NCBI RefSeq assembly: GCF_963583255.1
Contig: NC_084817.1
Span: 8,562,121-8,626,120 of the forward strand
Source: Pyrus communis
Lineage: Eukaryota; Streptophyta; Magnoliopsida; Rosales; Rosaceae
DNA: 64,000 nt
Direction of reading: 5' to 3'
Both the position numbers and the translations under genes were made by a program. Below are positions 19,179 to 30,815 of this stretch, in pieces. Positions within the stretch are counted from its first letter, which is position 1, and each line of letters starts with the position of its first letter. Below the pieces are notes generated by a model. That model worked only from the letters and a program-made list of their open reading frames with translations, searched no databases and had not been told where the DNA came from.

Positions 19179-22131
19179 CTCCTCAAAGTTGCCAGTTGAA
19201 GGCAAAGGGAAGATCAAGATCATCCAGAAGGATGGAAGAGAAGAATACATCTCCGATACCTACTACATACCAGGTATGAAGAGCAACATTCTGAGCATTG
19301 GTCAACTGCTCCAGAAAGGGTACATTATACATATGGAGAACATGCTTCTCACTCTCAGGAATGCAAGGAGAAAGCTTATTGCACGTGTTCGAATGTCAAA
19401 GAACCGGATGTTTCCGTTGAATTTGAACACAAAGATTGGAAGCTGCAACATCGGTGTAATGGAAGATGTGTCATGGAAATGGCATCTTCGATTTGGCCAT
19501 CTTAATTTCAATGGCCTAAAGTTGCTGTTAAGTGGAGGAATGGTTCGTGGTCTACCCCAGATTGAAGCCACACGCCAAGTATGTGAAGGTTGTGTGCTTG
19601 GCAAGCAAGCACGGCTATCGTTCCCTGTTGGTGATACATGGAGAGCAAAGGCACCACTGCAGTTGGTGCACACAGATATATGTGGTCCATTGGATCCCAT
19701 GTCTTATGGAGGTAATAGGTATTTTATTACCTTCATTGATGATTTCAGTAGAAAGACTTGGGTCTATTTTCTCAAGGAGAAGTCAGCTGCCCTAAAAATT
19801 TTCAAGGAGTTCAAGGCACTCACAGAGGCAGAAAGTAACCACAAGCTTGTGGCTGTGAGATCAGATAGAGGTGGAGAGTACACCTCCAATGCTTTCCAAG
19901 CATACTGCAAGGAGCAAGGAATTAGGCATCAACTTACTGCTGCTTATACCCCACAGCAAAATGGGATAGCCGAAAGAAAGAATCGAACCATCCTTGACAT
20001 GACAAGGTCCATGCTTAAGGAGAAGAGTTTGCCAAAAGAGTTATGGGCAGCAGCTGTAGCTTGTTCGATTTATTTGTTGAATCGATGTCCAACAAAGAGT
20101 GTCAAGAGGATGACACCACAAGAGGCTTGGAGTGGATACAAGCCGAATGTTACACACCTAAGAATTTTTGGGTGTGTTGCATATGCTCAAGTTCCAGAAG
20201 CCAAGAGGAGGAAACTTGATGATAGAGGTGAGAAGTGTGTGTTTGTGGGCTATAGTGAAGAGTCCAAGGCATACAAGCTCTACAACCCACTAACTGGCAA
20301 ACTAGTGGTTAGTAGAGATGTCATCTTCAGTGAGGAAGAGACATGGACGTGGAACAACAAAGAAGTCAGTAAAGAGAAGATCGTCTCCACTGATTTTGAA
20401 GAACCAGAAGTTGTACCACCGATTGAGCAACAGCCTGCTCAAACAATCACAATAACTCCAGTGCACAGAATTGCAAGGAGTGGTCCTACATCTAGTGAGG
20501 AAAGCAGCTCCTCAACTCCAGTGAGGTTAAGGAGTCTCACAGAGATTTATGGACAAGAAGAAGAAGAAGAAACCAACCTTTTCTGCTTGTATGCAGACCA
20601 CGAGCCTTTCTCATTCAATGAAGCTGTGGAAGAAGATTGTTGGAAGAAAGCCATGGAAGAAGAGATCCATGCCATCGAGAAGAATGACACTTGGGAGCTG
20701 ACAAAGCTCCCACCAAATCAGAAGGCTATTGGTGTCAAGTGGGTTTACAAGATCAAACGCACTGCAGATGGGAGTGTGGATCGATACAAATCAAGGCTTG
20801 TAGCAAAGGGCTACAAACAGAAGTATGGAGTGGACTATGATGAAGTCTATGCTCCAGTTGCGAGACTTGACACGGTAAGATTGCTAATCTCTCTTGCCGC
20901 ACATCATAAATGGAAAATTTATCAACTAGATGTCAAGTCAGCCTTCCTTAATGGAGTACTTGAGGAAGAAGTGTACGTGGAACAACCGGAAGGCTTCCAA
21001 GTACAAGGAGAAGAAGATAAGGTGTATCGTTTGAAGAAGGCTTTGTACGGCCTCAAGCAAGCACCACGAGCTTGGAACTCAAGGATCGACAACTACCTTC
21101 ACCAAAATGGATTTCAGAAATGTCCATACGAGCATTCAGTTTACATGAAGAATGGTGAAAAATGGGAGTTCTTAATTATTTGTCTCTATGTAGATGATTT
21201 ATTGTTTACAGGAAACAATGAGGCAATGTTCCATGAGTTCAAGCAATCCATGTTCAGTGAATTCGAGATGACTGACAATGGATTAATGTCATACTTTCTT
21301 GGCATAGAAGTGAAGCAAGAAAGTGATGGTATCTACATCTCTCAACAAAGGTACATGAGAGACATATTGAAGAAGTTCAATATGGACAAGTGCAACACTG
21401 TCAATACCCCAGTCGCAACTGGATTGAAGCTGTCCAAAGGAGGAGAGGGTGAGTTTGTAAACTCAACAGTGTACAAAAGCCTCGTTGGAAGCCTAAGGTA
21501 CCTTACAATCACAAGACCTGATATAGTTTATGGTGTTGGACTCGTGAGTCGATACATGGAAACACCAAGGGAGTCTCATTGGCTGGCCGCCAAGAGAATT
21601 TTGAGGTACATAAGAGGTACTCTAAACTATGGTCTATTTTATAATTTTGGTGAAGATGCAAAATTATTTGGTTATTCAGATAGTGATTGGGGAGGTGACC
21701 AAGATGAAAGGAAAAGCACAACTGGCTATGTGTTTTTTCTAGGATCAACAGCTTTCTCATGGACTTCAAAGAAGCAATCAATTGTTGCTTTGTCATCATG
21801 TGAAGCCGAGTATGTTGCTGTAGCCTCAACCGTGTGTGAGGCAATTTGGTTAAGAAATCTGTTGAAGTCAGTGTGTCATCCACAAGTGGAATCGACTGTG
21901 ATTCACGTAGATAACGTGTCTGCAATCAAACTTGCAAAGAATCCTGTTCAACATGGAAGGAGCAAGCACATTGATACCAGGTTCCATTTTCTAAGGGACC
22001 ATGTGAAGCAAAAGACAATTGAACTTGTCTACTGTCACACCAAGGAACAAGTGGCAGACATCTTCACAAAGCCATTGCCAATTGAAACATTCCGGCTACT
22101 GCGTGAAATGCTAGGAATGAAGGCGTTTTGA
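19150..22131 (+). CDS. Copia Pol: integrase, reverse transcriptase, RNase H
   Basis: The frame is open without stops to 22131. In order it has a pre-integrase zinc finger (H-x4-H...CEGCVLGKQ), the integrase core with the D-D-E residues ([24 protein letters not shown]), a [13 protein letters not shown] C-terminal segment, reverse transcriptase ([31 protein letters not shown] and the catalytic YVDD) and RNase H ([25 protein letters not shown] and the C-terminal [14 protein letters not shown]). These enzymes copy the element RNA into DNA and insert it. All catalytic motifs seen are intact. Only the link to Gag and protease is broken. An upstream ATG at 19078 in this frame is unlikely to be the natural start. 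Confidence 0.93.
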   Translation, partial: GAYGSVSLGDSSKLPVEGKGKIKIIQKDGREEYISDTYYIPGMKSNILSIGQLLQKGYIIHMENMLLTLRNARRKLIARVRMSKNRMFPLNLNTKIGSCNIGVMEDVSWKWHLRFGHLNFNGLKLLLSGGMVRGLPQIEATRQVCEGCVLGKQARLSFPVGDTWRAKAPLQLVHTDICGPLDPMSYGGNRYFITFIDDFSRKTWVYFLKEKSAALKIFKEFKALTEAESNHKLVAVRSDRGGEYTSNAFQAYCKEQGIRHQLTAAYTPQQNGIAERKNRTILDMTRSMLKEKSLPKELWAAAVACSIYLLNRCPTKSVKRMTPQEAWSGYKPNVTHLRIFGCVAYAQVPEAKRRKLDDRGEKCVFVGYSEESKAYKLYNPLTGKLVVSRDVIFSEEETWTWNNKEVSKEKIVSTDFEEPEVVPPIEQQPAQTITITPVHRIARSGPTSSEESSSSTPVRLRSLTEIYGQEEEEETNLFCLYADHEPFSFNEAVEEDCWKKAMEEEIHAIEKNDTWELTKLPPNQKAIGVKWVYKIKRTADGSVDRYKSRLVAKGYKQKYGVDYDEVYAPVARLDTVRLLISLAAHHKWKIYQLDVKSAFLNGVLEEEVYVEQPEGFQVQGEEDKVYRLKKALYGLKQAPRAWNSRIDNYLHQNGFQKCPYEHSVYMKNGEKWEFLIICLYVDDLLFTGNNEAMFHEFKQSMFSEFEMTDNGLMSYFLGIEVKQESDGIYISQQRYMRDILKKFNMDKCNTVNTPVATGLKLSKGGEGEFVNSTVYKSLVGSLRYLTITRPDIVYGVGLVSRYMETPRESHWLAAKRILRYIRGTLNYGLFYNFGEDAKLFGYSDSDWGGDQDERKSTTGYVFFLGSTAFSWTSKKQSIVALSSCEAEYVAVASTVCEAIWLRNLLKSVCHPQVESTVIHVDNVSAIKLAKNPVQHGRSKHIDTRFHFLRDHVKQKTIELVYCHTKEQVADIFTKPLPIETFRLLREMLGMKAF

Positions 22132-22143
22132 TTTGAGGAGGTG
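22132..22143 (+). promoter_or_regulatory. Polypurine tract of the Copia element
   Basis: The purine-rich stretch ttgaggaggtg ends directly at the 3' LTR start (TGTTGG). It is the expected primer for second-strand synthesis. Confidence 0.85.
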
Positions 22144-22586
22144 TGTTGGAAATTCAAATCAAAACAAGGTTGCTATTGTTGAAAATCAATGTCAAAGTTA
22201 GGCATGGAAAATTAGGCAATGTTAGGTATGGTTGAATAAAAATTATTAGGTGCAATTAATGTGTTTTGTGTGGTAATAAATAATCTTAGTTTAATCATTT
22301 GGTTTGCTATAAATACCCAAGCTCTCAAGCATTGTAAATCATCCCATCCAAATCCCACTTCCAATTGTGAAGAAGCTTGTAAGCTTTCTTATTCCAATAG
22401 TTTGTAAACCTTTTTCATATATCAAAGTCCAAGTGTTTTGCCAAAGCTTGTTGCTTCCCTCCTTTCTCTATTTCTTTCTTTGTCCAATTTTATTTGAGAG
22501 TGCAAAGTGAAAGAGGTGTGATAGAGTTTGTAAACTTATCACCCACATATTTTGGTATTGAGTTAGTAAACTGTCAAATACCAACA
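22144..22586 (+). repeat. 3' LTR of the Copia element
   Basis: 443 bp, matching the 5' LTR except for one base noticed at 22158. Confidence 0.95.
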
Positions 22587-23015
22587 GTTTTGGCATTTTT
22601 TCAGTCGTTCAGTCATCCCTTAATTCTGGGATTTGCTTGTACATCATGCATCCTTTCCCGAATGCTTTCGGTTCAGTTTTCAGATGGCCCTTTCATTAGA
22701 AACACAATCACATAACCAGCTCCCGTCCTTCTCCCTCCGTGGCTCCTTCCATCCCGACACCCTCTCCCACCTCGACCAGCTTCGTTCCTCAGCCTCCACA
22801 ACAACTCCCTCTCTGGCGCAAAAAAGAAAAACAAAAAACAAAAAAAAGGTGGCAGACGTCATGTAGGCTGGGCCATGGCTTTGTCGATTCTGGACTGGCT
22901 GGAGACCAGCTTGGGCTGGGTGCCAGCCTATCTGCTGGGTTGGAGTGGATTGGCTGGATGCCGGCCTAAAGAGTTCCCGGTGGAACTGCTCTTATTGACT
23001 GAATGAAGATTATAA

Positions 23016-23411
23016 TCAAATCTTGGTCAAGAAGGTCCTGAATAAAGTAGGAGGCTCCTCAAACCAAACTAGTTCATTGCCAATTGACAAGGCAAACCTA
23101 GCCAATCTATGTGCAACACCATTACACGTTCTAGGTGTATGCAGGAACTCCGTAGTGTGAAGAAGGCGCGCAGCATAAGTGACGTCTTCAGCAAGAAGCC
23201 CCATGGCAGACAAACTCCCAGAATGATTGCCGATGAGAGTAACAGCTTGGGAGGAATCTCTCTCCACCACCATGCGGTGAACCCCGAGTTGCTGTGCAAG
23301 TCTCACACCTGCCAGCAAAGCCAGCAACTCCACTTGAATCACTGATCCCACTCCCATCTTCCTCCACACACCAGCTGCCAAAAAAACTCCCACGCTATAT
23401 TTTGTAATCAA
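23016..23411 (-). pseudogene. LINE-type RNase H domain remnant
   Basis: The minus-strand frame contains the plant RNase H-like (RVT_3) pattern: VELLALLAGVRLAQQLGV with an acidic residue, MVVERDSSQAV, and near the end CNGVAHRLARFAL. This matches the C-terminal RNase H of non-LTR retrotransposons and their relatives. Upstream reverse transcriptase is not seen. The first strand and its catalytic Asp are missing or changed. It is a fragment inserted in repeat-rich DNA. Confidence 0.75.
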
Positions 23412-24611
23412 GTTTTGTATTTATTGTTAATTTTGGATACATTTTGTTCATTGTTTTATATTGAATGTATACTTATATAACACAAAATTAATTGAATTCA
23501 TACGTGTTCATATACCAAATATTAATAAAGAACAATAAATTTCATGACTGAAAAATTTAGAAAGTATTAAAAAAACTTAGAATTTCTAAACTAAGTTTCA
23601 AAATTACTGAAATTACTCTGGTTCCGAAAATTCCGGATTTGAAAAGTGTGATCTGATCCAACCCGATTCCAAAATTTTGGAACGGAAGTTGAAAAGGTTA
23701 TTTCTGATATGTTCCTTCCGACAAATACCCCTACAACAAACACCCGCATACAACCGACGTTCTTTAAAATCTTGAAACAAAAAGTGAAAGATCTGGGTTG
23801 GAATTTGAGTGTATAAATATGTTTTTGTAAATGGATGACAAAAATTCATGGACAAAATGAATCGAGTTGAGTGCGGTCTTGGTTGACTGAACTTGTCTCT
23901 ATGCGTTCAACTCTTGAGGTCTAAATACTAAGTAGTTGTTCAGCAAATGACTTCCGAATGTATTCTATGTTGTTTGGTGGACGACGCCCAAAAGGTGTTT
24001 AGAATGTTTAAAAAGTCACTTTTTCCCCACCCGCTTATATTATTAAAATATCCCTAACAATTTTATTTTCTAAATAAGTAATATAAGGAATGACTGAATT
24101 TGGAAATTTTAGGAAAAATCGCACAGCTACAAGTGTCTTCGTCCAACCTAGGCGAAAGCAATCACAACCAAATATTACACATGACGTTGGCAACTCATTT
24201 TCTCTGTCGCTGGGATAGTTAGATTCCCTTTTTTTTCTTCTCGTTTCTCTGTTTCTCCCTCTCTTTCTTTCCTTATTAGATATGGATTTAAGATTCATAT
24301 CCATATTTGTTCAGGAATTGCAATTCAAAAGTAAGGGTTGAAAAGTAGGGAGAAAAGAAGAGAGAATTTGAGGTGGGTGGGGTGGACGGAAAAATAGAAG
24401 ATGGTTGGCGACGAGACGAGTTAGAACGGGTGAGGATGAAGAGACAAAATGGGGAGGTTGCTGGGCAACTTGGGCCATTTGTTTCATATTTTAGTTTTTT
24501 TTTAATTTCTATTTTCTTTTTTCTTTAACGTTAGAGTATTAATTTTTAACAGGGTATTTGAAGTCTTCTCATATAAGGTTAAATTTGGAAAAAACAAGAT
24601 TATGACGTGGA
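23412..24611. other. Non-coding AT-rich stretch
   Basis: No gene or bounded element is recognised. 'ttggttgactgaact' and the next ~40 bases near 23881 resemble 17023-17062, so an old shared repeat is likely. Confidence 0.4.
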
Positions 24612-24619
24612 TATAGCAG

Positions 24620-27600
24620 TAGACCTGGCATTCGTGTCGTGTTTCTCGTGTTCGTATCGTTTTCGTGTCATACCCGATAGCTTAACGGGTCGTGTCGTGT
24701 AATACCCGTTAAAGTAAACGGGTAATATGACCCGACCCGTTACCCGTTAAGAAAAATATATTTTAAATCAATAAAAATGAAAATGAAAAACATAATTTGA
24801 CCCAAAAAAATGTAAAACATAATACTAAATCAGTATATGCATACTAAATTTCGGAGTTGACCCCTTAATGAAAGTTGTAAAGCTTTTTATTACAAGTGAT
24901 TACATTTTTCACACTTCTACAATAATTATTATTAATTTTATTAATCTTATTAATTTTTCACTAAAATAAATAACATTGTTCATGAGATTTGGAGGGTTTT
25001 AAAAATCTAAACGACCATGTAACCTTGCCAATGGAACTCAAAGCTTACATGTTATTCCTTTTACAAAATCCTCAATTTTCATAGATCATCATGACATAAG
25101 ATTTTGTGGTATATATCCACTTCTGTAAATATTTTAAATTGACGATCAAATTAGTTCATTGTATTCATATAGGATTAAGGAGTGTAGCTGTAAAAAATCA
25201 TCAAAATCAAAGTTAAAATAACCGTTAAATCGTGATTTTTCGTTTATAACCGTCGAAACATTTTGTCTCGTTACTTGATCTCTAAATGTTTGTTTTTTGC
25301 AATTTCTGGCGTATGCGATCTCGAAGCATATATAAACACGTTTGATGGTTGGATCATTGAAATTAGTTTCATATGATGCGTATCCCATCAAAACGATACA
25401 TTAACTAACACTTAAAATTTATTTATATTTTCATTAAGTATAACATAAGATTTTGTGGTATCCACTAATGTAAATATTTTAAATTGAAGATCGAATCATT
25501 CATTGTATTCATATAGGGTCAAGGAGTGTATCTATAAAAAATCATCAAAATCAGAGTTAAAATAACCGTTAAATCGTGATTTTTCATTTATAATCGTCGA
25601 AAAGTTTTGTCTCATTACTTGATCTCTGAATGTTTGTTTTTTGCAATTTTTGGCGTATGCGATCTCGAAGCATATATAAATAAGTTTGACGGTTGGATCG
25701 TTGAAATTAGTTTTGTAGGATACGTATCCCATCAAAACGATAAATTCACTAACATTTAAGAGTTTATTTATACTTTCATCAAGTATAACATAAGATTTTG
25801 TGGTATCCACTAGTGTAAATATTTCAAATTGAAGATCGAATTCATTCATTGTATTCATATAGGGTCAAGAAGTGTAGCTGTAAAAAATCATCAAAATCGA
25901 AGTTAAAATAACCGTTAAATCGTGATTTTTCGTTTATAACCGTTGAAAAGTTTTGTCTCTTTACTTGATCTCTGAATCTTTGTTTTTTGCAATTTTTGGC
26001 ATATGCGATCTCGAAGCATATATAAACAAGTTTGACGGTTGGATCGTTGAAATTAGTTTCATAGTATGTGTATCCCATCAAAACAATAGATTCACTAACA
26101 CTTAAGAGTTTATTTATACTTTCATCAAGTATAACATAAGATTTTGTGGTATCCACTAGTGTAAATATTTTAAATTGAAGATCGAATTCATTCATTGTAT
26201 TCATATAGGGTCAAGGAGTGTAGCTATAAAAAATCATCAAAATCGGAGTTAAAATAACCGTTAAATCGTGATTTTTCATTTATAACCGTCGAAAAGTTTT
26301 GTCTCATTACTTGATCTCTAAATGTTTGTTTTTTTCAATTTTTGGTGTATGCGATCTTGAAGCATATATAAACAAGTTTGACGGTTGGATCGTTGACATT
26401 AGTTTCGTAGGAAGTGTATCCCATCAAAACGATAGATTCACTAACACTTGAGAGTTTATTTATATTTTCATCAAGTATAACATAAGATTTTGTGGTATCC
26501 ACTAGTGTAAATATTTTAAATTGAAGATCGAATTCATTCATTGTATTCATATAGGGTCAAGGAGTGTAGCTGTAAAAAATCATCAAAATTAGAGTTAAAA
26601 TAACCGTTAAATCATGATTTTTCGTTTATAACTGTTGAAAAGTTTTGTCTCGTTACTTGATCTCTAAATGTTTGTTTTTTGCAATTTTTGGCGTATGCGA
26701 TCTCGAAGCATATATAAACAAGTTTGACGGTTAGATCGTTGAAATTAGTTTCGTAGGATGCGTATCCCGTCAAAACGATAGATTCACTAACACTTAAGAG
26801 TTTATTTATGCTTTCATTAAGTATAACATAAGATTTTGTGGTGTCCACTAGTATAAATATTTTAAATTGAAGATCGAATTCATTCATTGTATTCATACAG
26901 GGTCAAGGAGTGTAGCTGTAAAAAATCATCAAAATCGGAGTTAAAATAACCGTTAAATCGTGATTTTTTGTTTATAACCGTCAAAATTTTTTGTCTCGTT
27001 ACTTGATCTCTGAATGTTTGTTTTTTGCAATTTTTGGTGTATGCGATATCGAAGCATATATAAACAAGTTTGACGGTTGGATCGTTGAAATTAGTTTTGT
27101 AAGATGCGTATCCCATCAAAATGATAAATTCACTAACACTTAAGAGTTTATTTATACTTTTATCAAGTATAACATAAGATTTTGTGGTATCCACCAATGT
27201 AAATATTTTAAATTGAAGATCGAATTCATTCATTATATTCATATAGGGTCAAAGAGTATAGTTGTAAAAAATCATCAAAATCAGAGTTAAAACAACCGTT
27301 AAATCGTGATTTTTCGTTTATAACCGTTGAAAAGTTTTGTCTCGTTTCTTGATCTCTGAATATTTTTTTTTTGCAAATTTTGGCATATGCGATCTCGAAG
27401 CATATATAAACAAGTTTGACGGTTGGATCATTGAAATTTGTTTCATAGGATGCGTATCCCATCAAAACGATACATTAACTAAAACTTAGAGTTTCTTTGG
27501 GTTAAATATTAGGCGGGAAATGGATGGATATAGACTGCAAAATTTCCCAAACATTAGACGGGAATGGATGAAACTCTTGAAATATTAGGCGGGAAATTAA

Positions 27601-28042
27601 TTATTATAATTTTTTTATGTGTTTGGTATTTTTATATTACTTGATATTTTTATTTTTAATGTGTTTTATGATTTTTAATCTCAATATTTGCCTATAATAT
27701 ACTATAAAAATAAATAAATAAATAAAACTTAAAATTTAAAGTTTATATAGAATAATAATTAATAAACAATATATACATATTCATTATATCTATTGCATTT
27801 TATAGTAAGTTTTTTTTAGTAGTTTAAAAAATTAAAATCATCAAAATAGCATTTTCTTATCGTGTCGAAACAGGTTACCCGCGTGTCACTCTCGTGTAAA
27901 CCTGTTAAGGACCCGTTATTAACGGGTTATTATCGTGTGACCCGATAATGACCCGATTAGTTATCGTGTTGACCCGAAACCCGTTATTTTCGTGTCGTTT
28001 ACGTGTCGTGTTAACGGGTCGTGTAAGAAATTGCCAGGTCTA
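24620..28042. mobile_element. hAT-type non-autonomous transposon carrying satellite DNA
   Basis: The ends TAGACCTGGCA and TGCCAGGTCTA are perfect inverted repeats. The same 8 bases, TATAGCAG, flank them (24612-24619 and 28043-28050), which is the target size of hAT elements. About 150 bases inside each end are dense in 'acccgtta/aacgggt' and 'cgtgtcgtg' motifs in both orientations, likely transposase-binding subterminal repeats. The centre (25087-27490) is a tandem array of 346-bp units. No transposase is present. Confidence 0.93.
25087..27490. repeat. 346-bp tandem satellite array, about 7 units
   Basis: The segment 'gaattcattcattgtattcatatagggtcaaggagtg' recurs with exact 346-base spacing (frame starts at 25858, 26204, 26550, 26896 and 27242 on the minus strand). 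The first and last units are partial and more divergent. Each unit shows a minus-strand frame of up to 120 codons. Because 346 is not a multiple of 3, the frames do not join, which argues against a protein. Differences between units are mostly single substitutions. Confidence 0.93.
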
Positions 28043-28385
28043 TATAGCAGCATTCTAATAAAAATTACAAATATTATTAAATATTAGGGGTAATATACAT
28101 TCTTTCATTTTGCCTAATTGGAGATGGTTTCCTTTAAAGTCCAACTGCTTTGGAATTAATGTAGGGATCTACATCTACTCGTCGTTTATTGGGACTGCAA
28201 CTGCAAGTACTCCGTCATTCTCATCTAATTCAATGAGTTTCACACCCAAAATTTTATCCTCTTCCCTTTTCTTTCCCTAGCTACCAAATTATATCAGATT
28301 TTGAATTCCCAAGTTGAGAATTTGTCATGCGTGAAATCTAACGTGCACTTTAGAATTATCATTTCATTACATTAATTTGTAATAC

Positions 28386-29324
28386 TGTGAACACGGAAAT
28401 TTCTTGAAACAAGAACACGTGTACAAAAATAATATTTTGTGTTTAATGATTTTGGGGTTACAATCTCTCTCAAATTTGGTCCTCTGATTCAATCTTCGTA
28501 AGATGTAGATTTGTTGATCTAAGGGCCGTCGAAACTTGATCTTGGATGAACGGTTGGAAGTTTCTTCAAGGGCCTTCGGGCCTTTGATCTTGAAGGTTGA
28601 GGGAAGTTTCTCCAAGGGCCGTTGGTCTTGATCTTGAAGTTTGATGGAAGTTTTTTCAAGGGCCTTCAGGGCTTGATCTTGAAGGCGGGCCTCAAGGATT
28701 TGGCGGAGAACGAAGAGAGCTTTTTTGATCCTTCGGAATTCTTGGGAATTTGGATGCTTGAGAGCTTTGGAGTTTCAAAGCTTCAAGGATTTGGGGAATT
28801 CTCTTCCAATTTGAGAGTAGAGAAATTTATTTGTGAATTCCTTGATGCTTGATACCTTGATGGAGAAGCCTATTTATAGGCTTTGAGAATGAATCACCAC
28901 CACAAAATTTTCCCACCCAAGCACTATTACCTAATTTTCCCACTTAATGCAATATTGAAATTGAAGTGGTCTAACATATGGCCTAATTTCCCACTTAATG
29001 CAATATTGAAATTGAAGTGGTCTTATTTATGGCCTAATTTCCCACTTAATACAATTTTAAACTTGAAGTGTGCTTGCTTTGTCATTGCCCAAATGAGAAA
29101 AACTTGCTTTGATCTGTAATGGATTGAAATGTGCTTACCTTGTCATTGCCCAAATTGAGAAGAAAAACTTGTTTAATCATCCAAGGGTATTTCTTCCTAT
29201 TTTGTTGAGTCACACGCCATGTGTACAATTTGTACGACATGTGGCGTATGCCATGTATGCCCTGACACGTCAAAACTTTAATGCGTTGGTGAGCATTTGT
29301 TTCACCGAAATTTTGATGTCTACA
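28386..29324 (-). mobile_element. Solo LTR, minus orientation
   Basis: AATAC flanks both sides (28381-28385 and 29325-29329). Read on the minus strand it begins TGTAGACATCAAAATTTC and ends with the complement of TGTGAACACGG. A TATA-like box in the minus orientation (cctataaatag, about 28869-28880) supports the strand. 'tcaagggcctt' and 'gatcttgaagg' repeats lie at 28510-28690. It has no gene; the short frames inside are chance. Confidence 0.85.
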
Positions 29325-29494
29325 AATACAAACTTAGTTGGAGGAGTATTTAATATTTGTGAAAAATTATTTCTCTTGACTTGTCGTTGATTGTAGCGGT
29401 TAAGATGGTTGAAAAGTTGATTTGAAAGATGAGCAATAAAGGGTGGCCAAATTAAGGATGAAATGTGATTGATTTATTTCATTTAAATCGAAGA

Positions 29495-29992
29495 AGAGTA
29501 AATTGTAGCAATGGTCCCTCAACTTTAATCATATTGGAGCAATGGTCCCTCAACTAAAATTCCATTATCATTGATCCCTCAACTCATCAAAATGTGTAGC
29601 TATGATCATTTTCATCAACTTCATTATAATTTTGTCAAAATGAGTTATCTTGGAATGACTATTGCTACAATTGGGGTCTCTCAGCTCATCAAAACATGTA
29701 GCTATGATCATTTTCGTCAACTTCATCAGAATTGTGTTAAAATGAGTTATGTTGGAAGGACCATTGCTCCAATTGGGGTAAAGTTTAGGGACCATTTATC
29801 CAATTGAGTTAAAATTGAGGGACCATTTCTCTAGTTGGATTAAAGGTGAGGGACCAATGGTAATGAATTTTTAGTTGAGGGACCATAGTTGCACGTTTTG
29901 ATGAGTTGATGGACCAATGGTAATGAATTTTTAGTTGAGGGACCATTACTATAATTGAGTTAAAGTTAAGGGATCATTACTACAATTTACTC
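29495..29992. mobile_element. MITE with 9-bp target duplication (MULE type)
   Basis: The left end (GAGTAAATTGTAGCAATGG, then TCCCTCAACTTTAA) and the complement of the right end (GAGTAAATTGTAGTAATGA, then TCCCTTAACTTTAA) form inverted repeats of about 35 bases. AATCGAAGA flanks both sides (29486-29494 and 29993-30001). A 9-bp duplication is typical of Mutator-like elements. Further 'gagggaccat' blocks repeat inside. It is non-coding. Confidence 0.9.
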
Positions 29993-30001
29993 AATCGAAG
30001 A

Positions 30002-30815
30002 ATGTTTGTTTGTTTAATTGTTTTTTGTGAAAAGAGTACGATACTCATTAAGATGGATATAGAATATGTACAAGATAGTAGGATAGGGTGCTTACTTAAT
30101 GGGTCTTTATAAAAAAACCTTGGTGGGGATTTCAACTTGATCGAAGCGAAAAAAAAAGCGTCTCACACCAAAAAAATTACCGAATTAACTATTCTCTATT
30201 AGAAGGTCTATGATTACATCCAGAAATTACTCGAACGAAATTCGTTTTTGAAAGCAAGCTACAAAGGTAAGCTTCGAAACCTTCTCTAGGTGTTGGTTTG
30301 GAGCAAGCATTATATATTTCTACTAAGCCATGATTCGTGGAAGGGGATCTAGGAAGTTCTGTATTCATGCTTCCGTGCGCTTAATTTATCTATTTGCATG
30401 TATTGTTGATCTTGTTGAATCTTTGCCTGCATGTCACCTCTTTAAAGACTATCTAGCTTAGTCTCCCAAACAAAATATAGTTTAGAAACTTAATTTTTTT
30501 TATTTTTTTTTCACTTGAGCAGTATAGAATATTTAAAATAATGTGATTTAACTTCGTATTTGACGAGAATCAAACGTAAGACCTCTCACTAGTACTTGTG
30601 GCTTTAGCACTTGCAATTCTATAACATGAACTTAATTGTGAAGTATTAATTTCTCATTTTTATGTTGAATTTTAGTATTGAAAATTACTAATATTTTTCA
30701 TGTATTTCTTACTCTTCTGTCGAACATTTTCATAACCTTTCTGCATTGTATATAAATGAGCAACTCCACAAAAATTTTACCGTGTCTTTGTGTATAACAG
30801 ATACCTAAATAACAG
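30002..30815. other. Non-coding stretch with diverged repeat
   Basis: 30252-30535 shares 'gctacaaaggtaagcttcgaaac' and 'atatagtttagaaacttaat' with 16727-16815. Here about 190 bases separate the two halves. Nothing coding is recognised. Confidence 0.45.

Larger units (their letters stand above)
17645..22586 (+). mobile_element. Ty1/Copia LTR retrotransposon, full length and young
   Basis: Two LTRs of 443 bp (17645-18087 and 22144-22586) begin TGTTGG and end CCAACA. I saw a single difference between them (G at 17659, A at 22158). GTTTT flanks the element on both sides (17640-17644 and 22587-22591). The order is LTR, primer site, gag, protease, integrase, reverse transcriptase, RNase H, polypurine tract, LTR, which is the Copia order. 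The near-identity of the LTRs points to a very recent insertion. Confidence 0.97.

Noticed and set aside
19302..19700. Minus-strand 132-codon frame within Copia pol
   Set aside because: It is antisense to the pre-integrase and integrase coding region, with no domain; a shadow of the real frame.
25146..27465. Series of similar 71-120 codon minus-strand frames
   Set aside because: They recur every 346 bases, the period of the satellite. The period is not a multiple of three, so frames cannot join, and they end at the unit border.
25087..27490. CRISPR-like array
   Set aside because: The units are 346-bp full tandem repeats without spacers, in a plant hAT element.
29568..29807. Overlapping + and - frames of 75-78 codons
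   Set aside because: They are made by the inverted and internal repeats of the MULE-type MITE and have no coding character.
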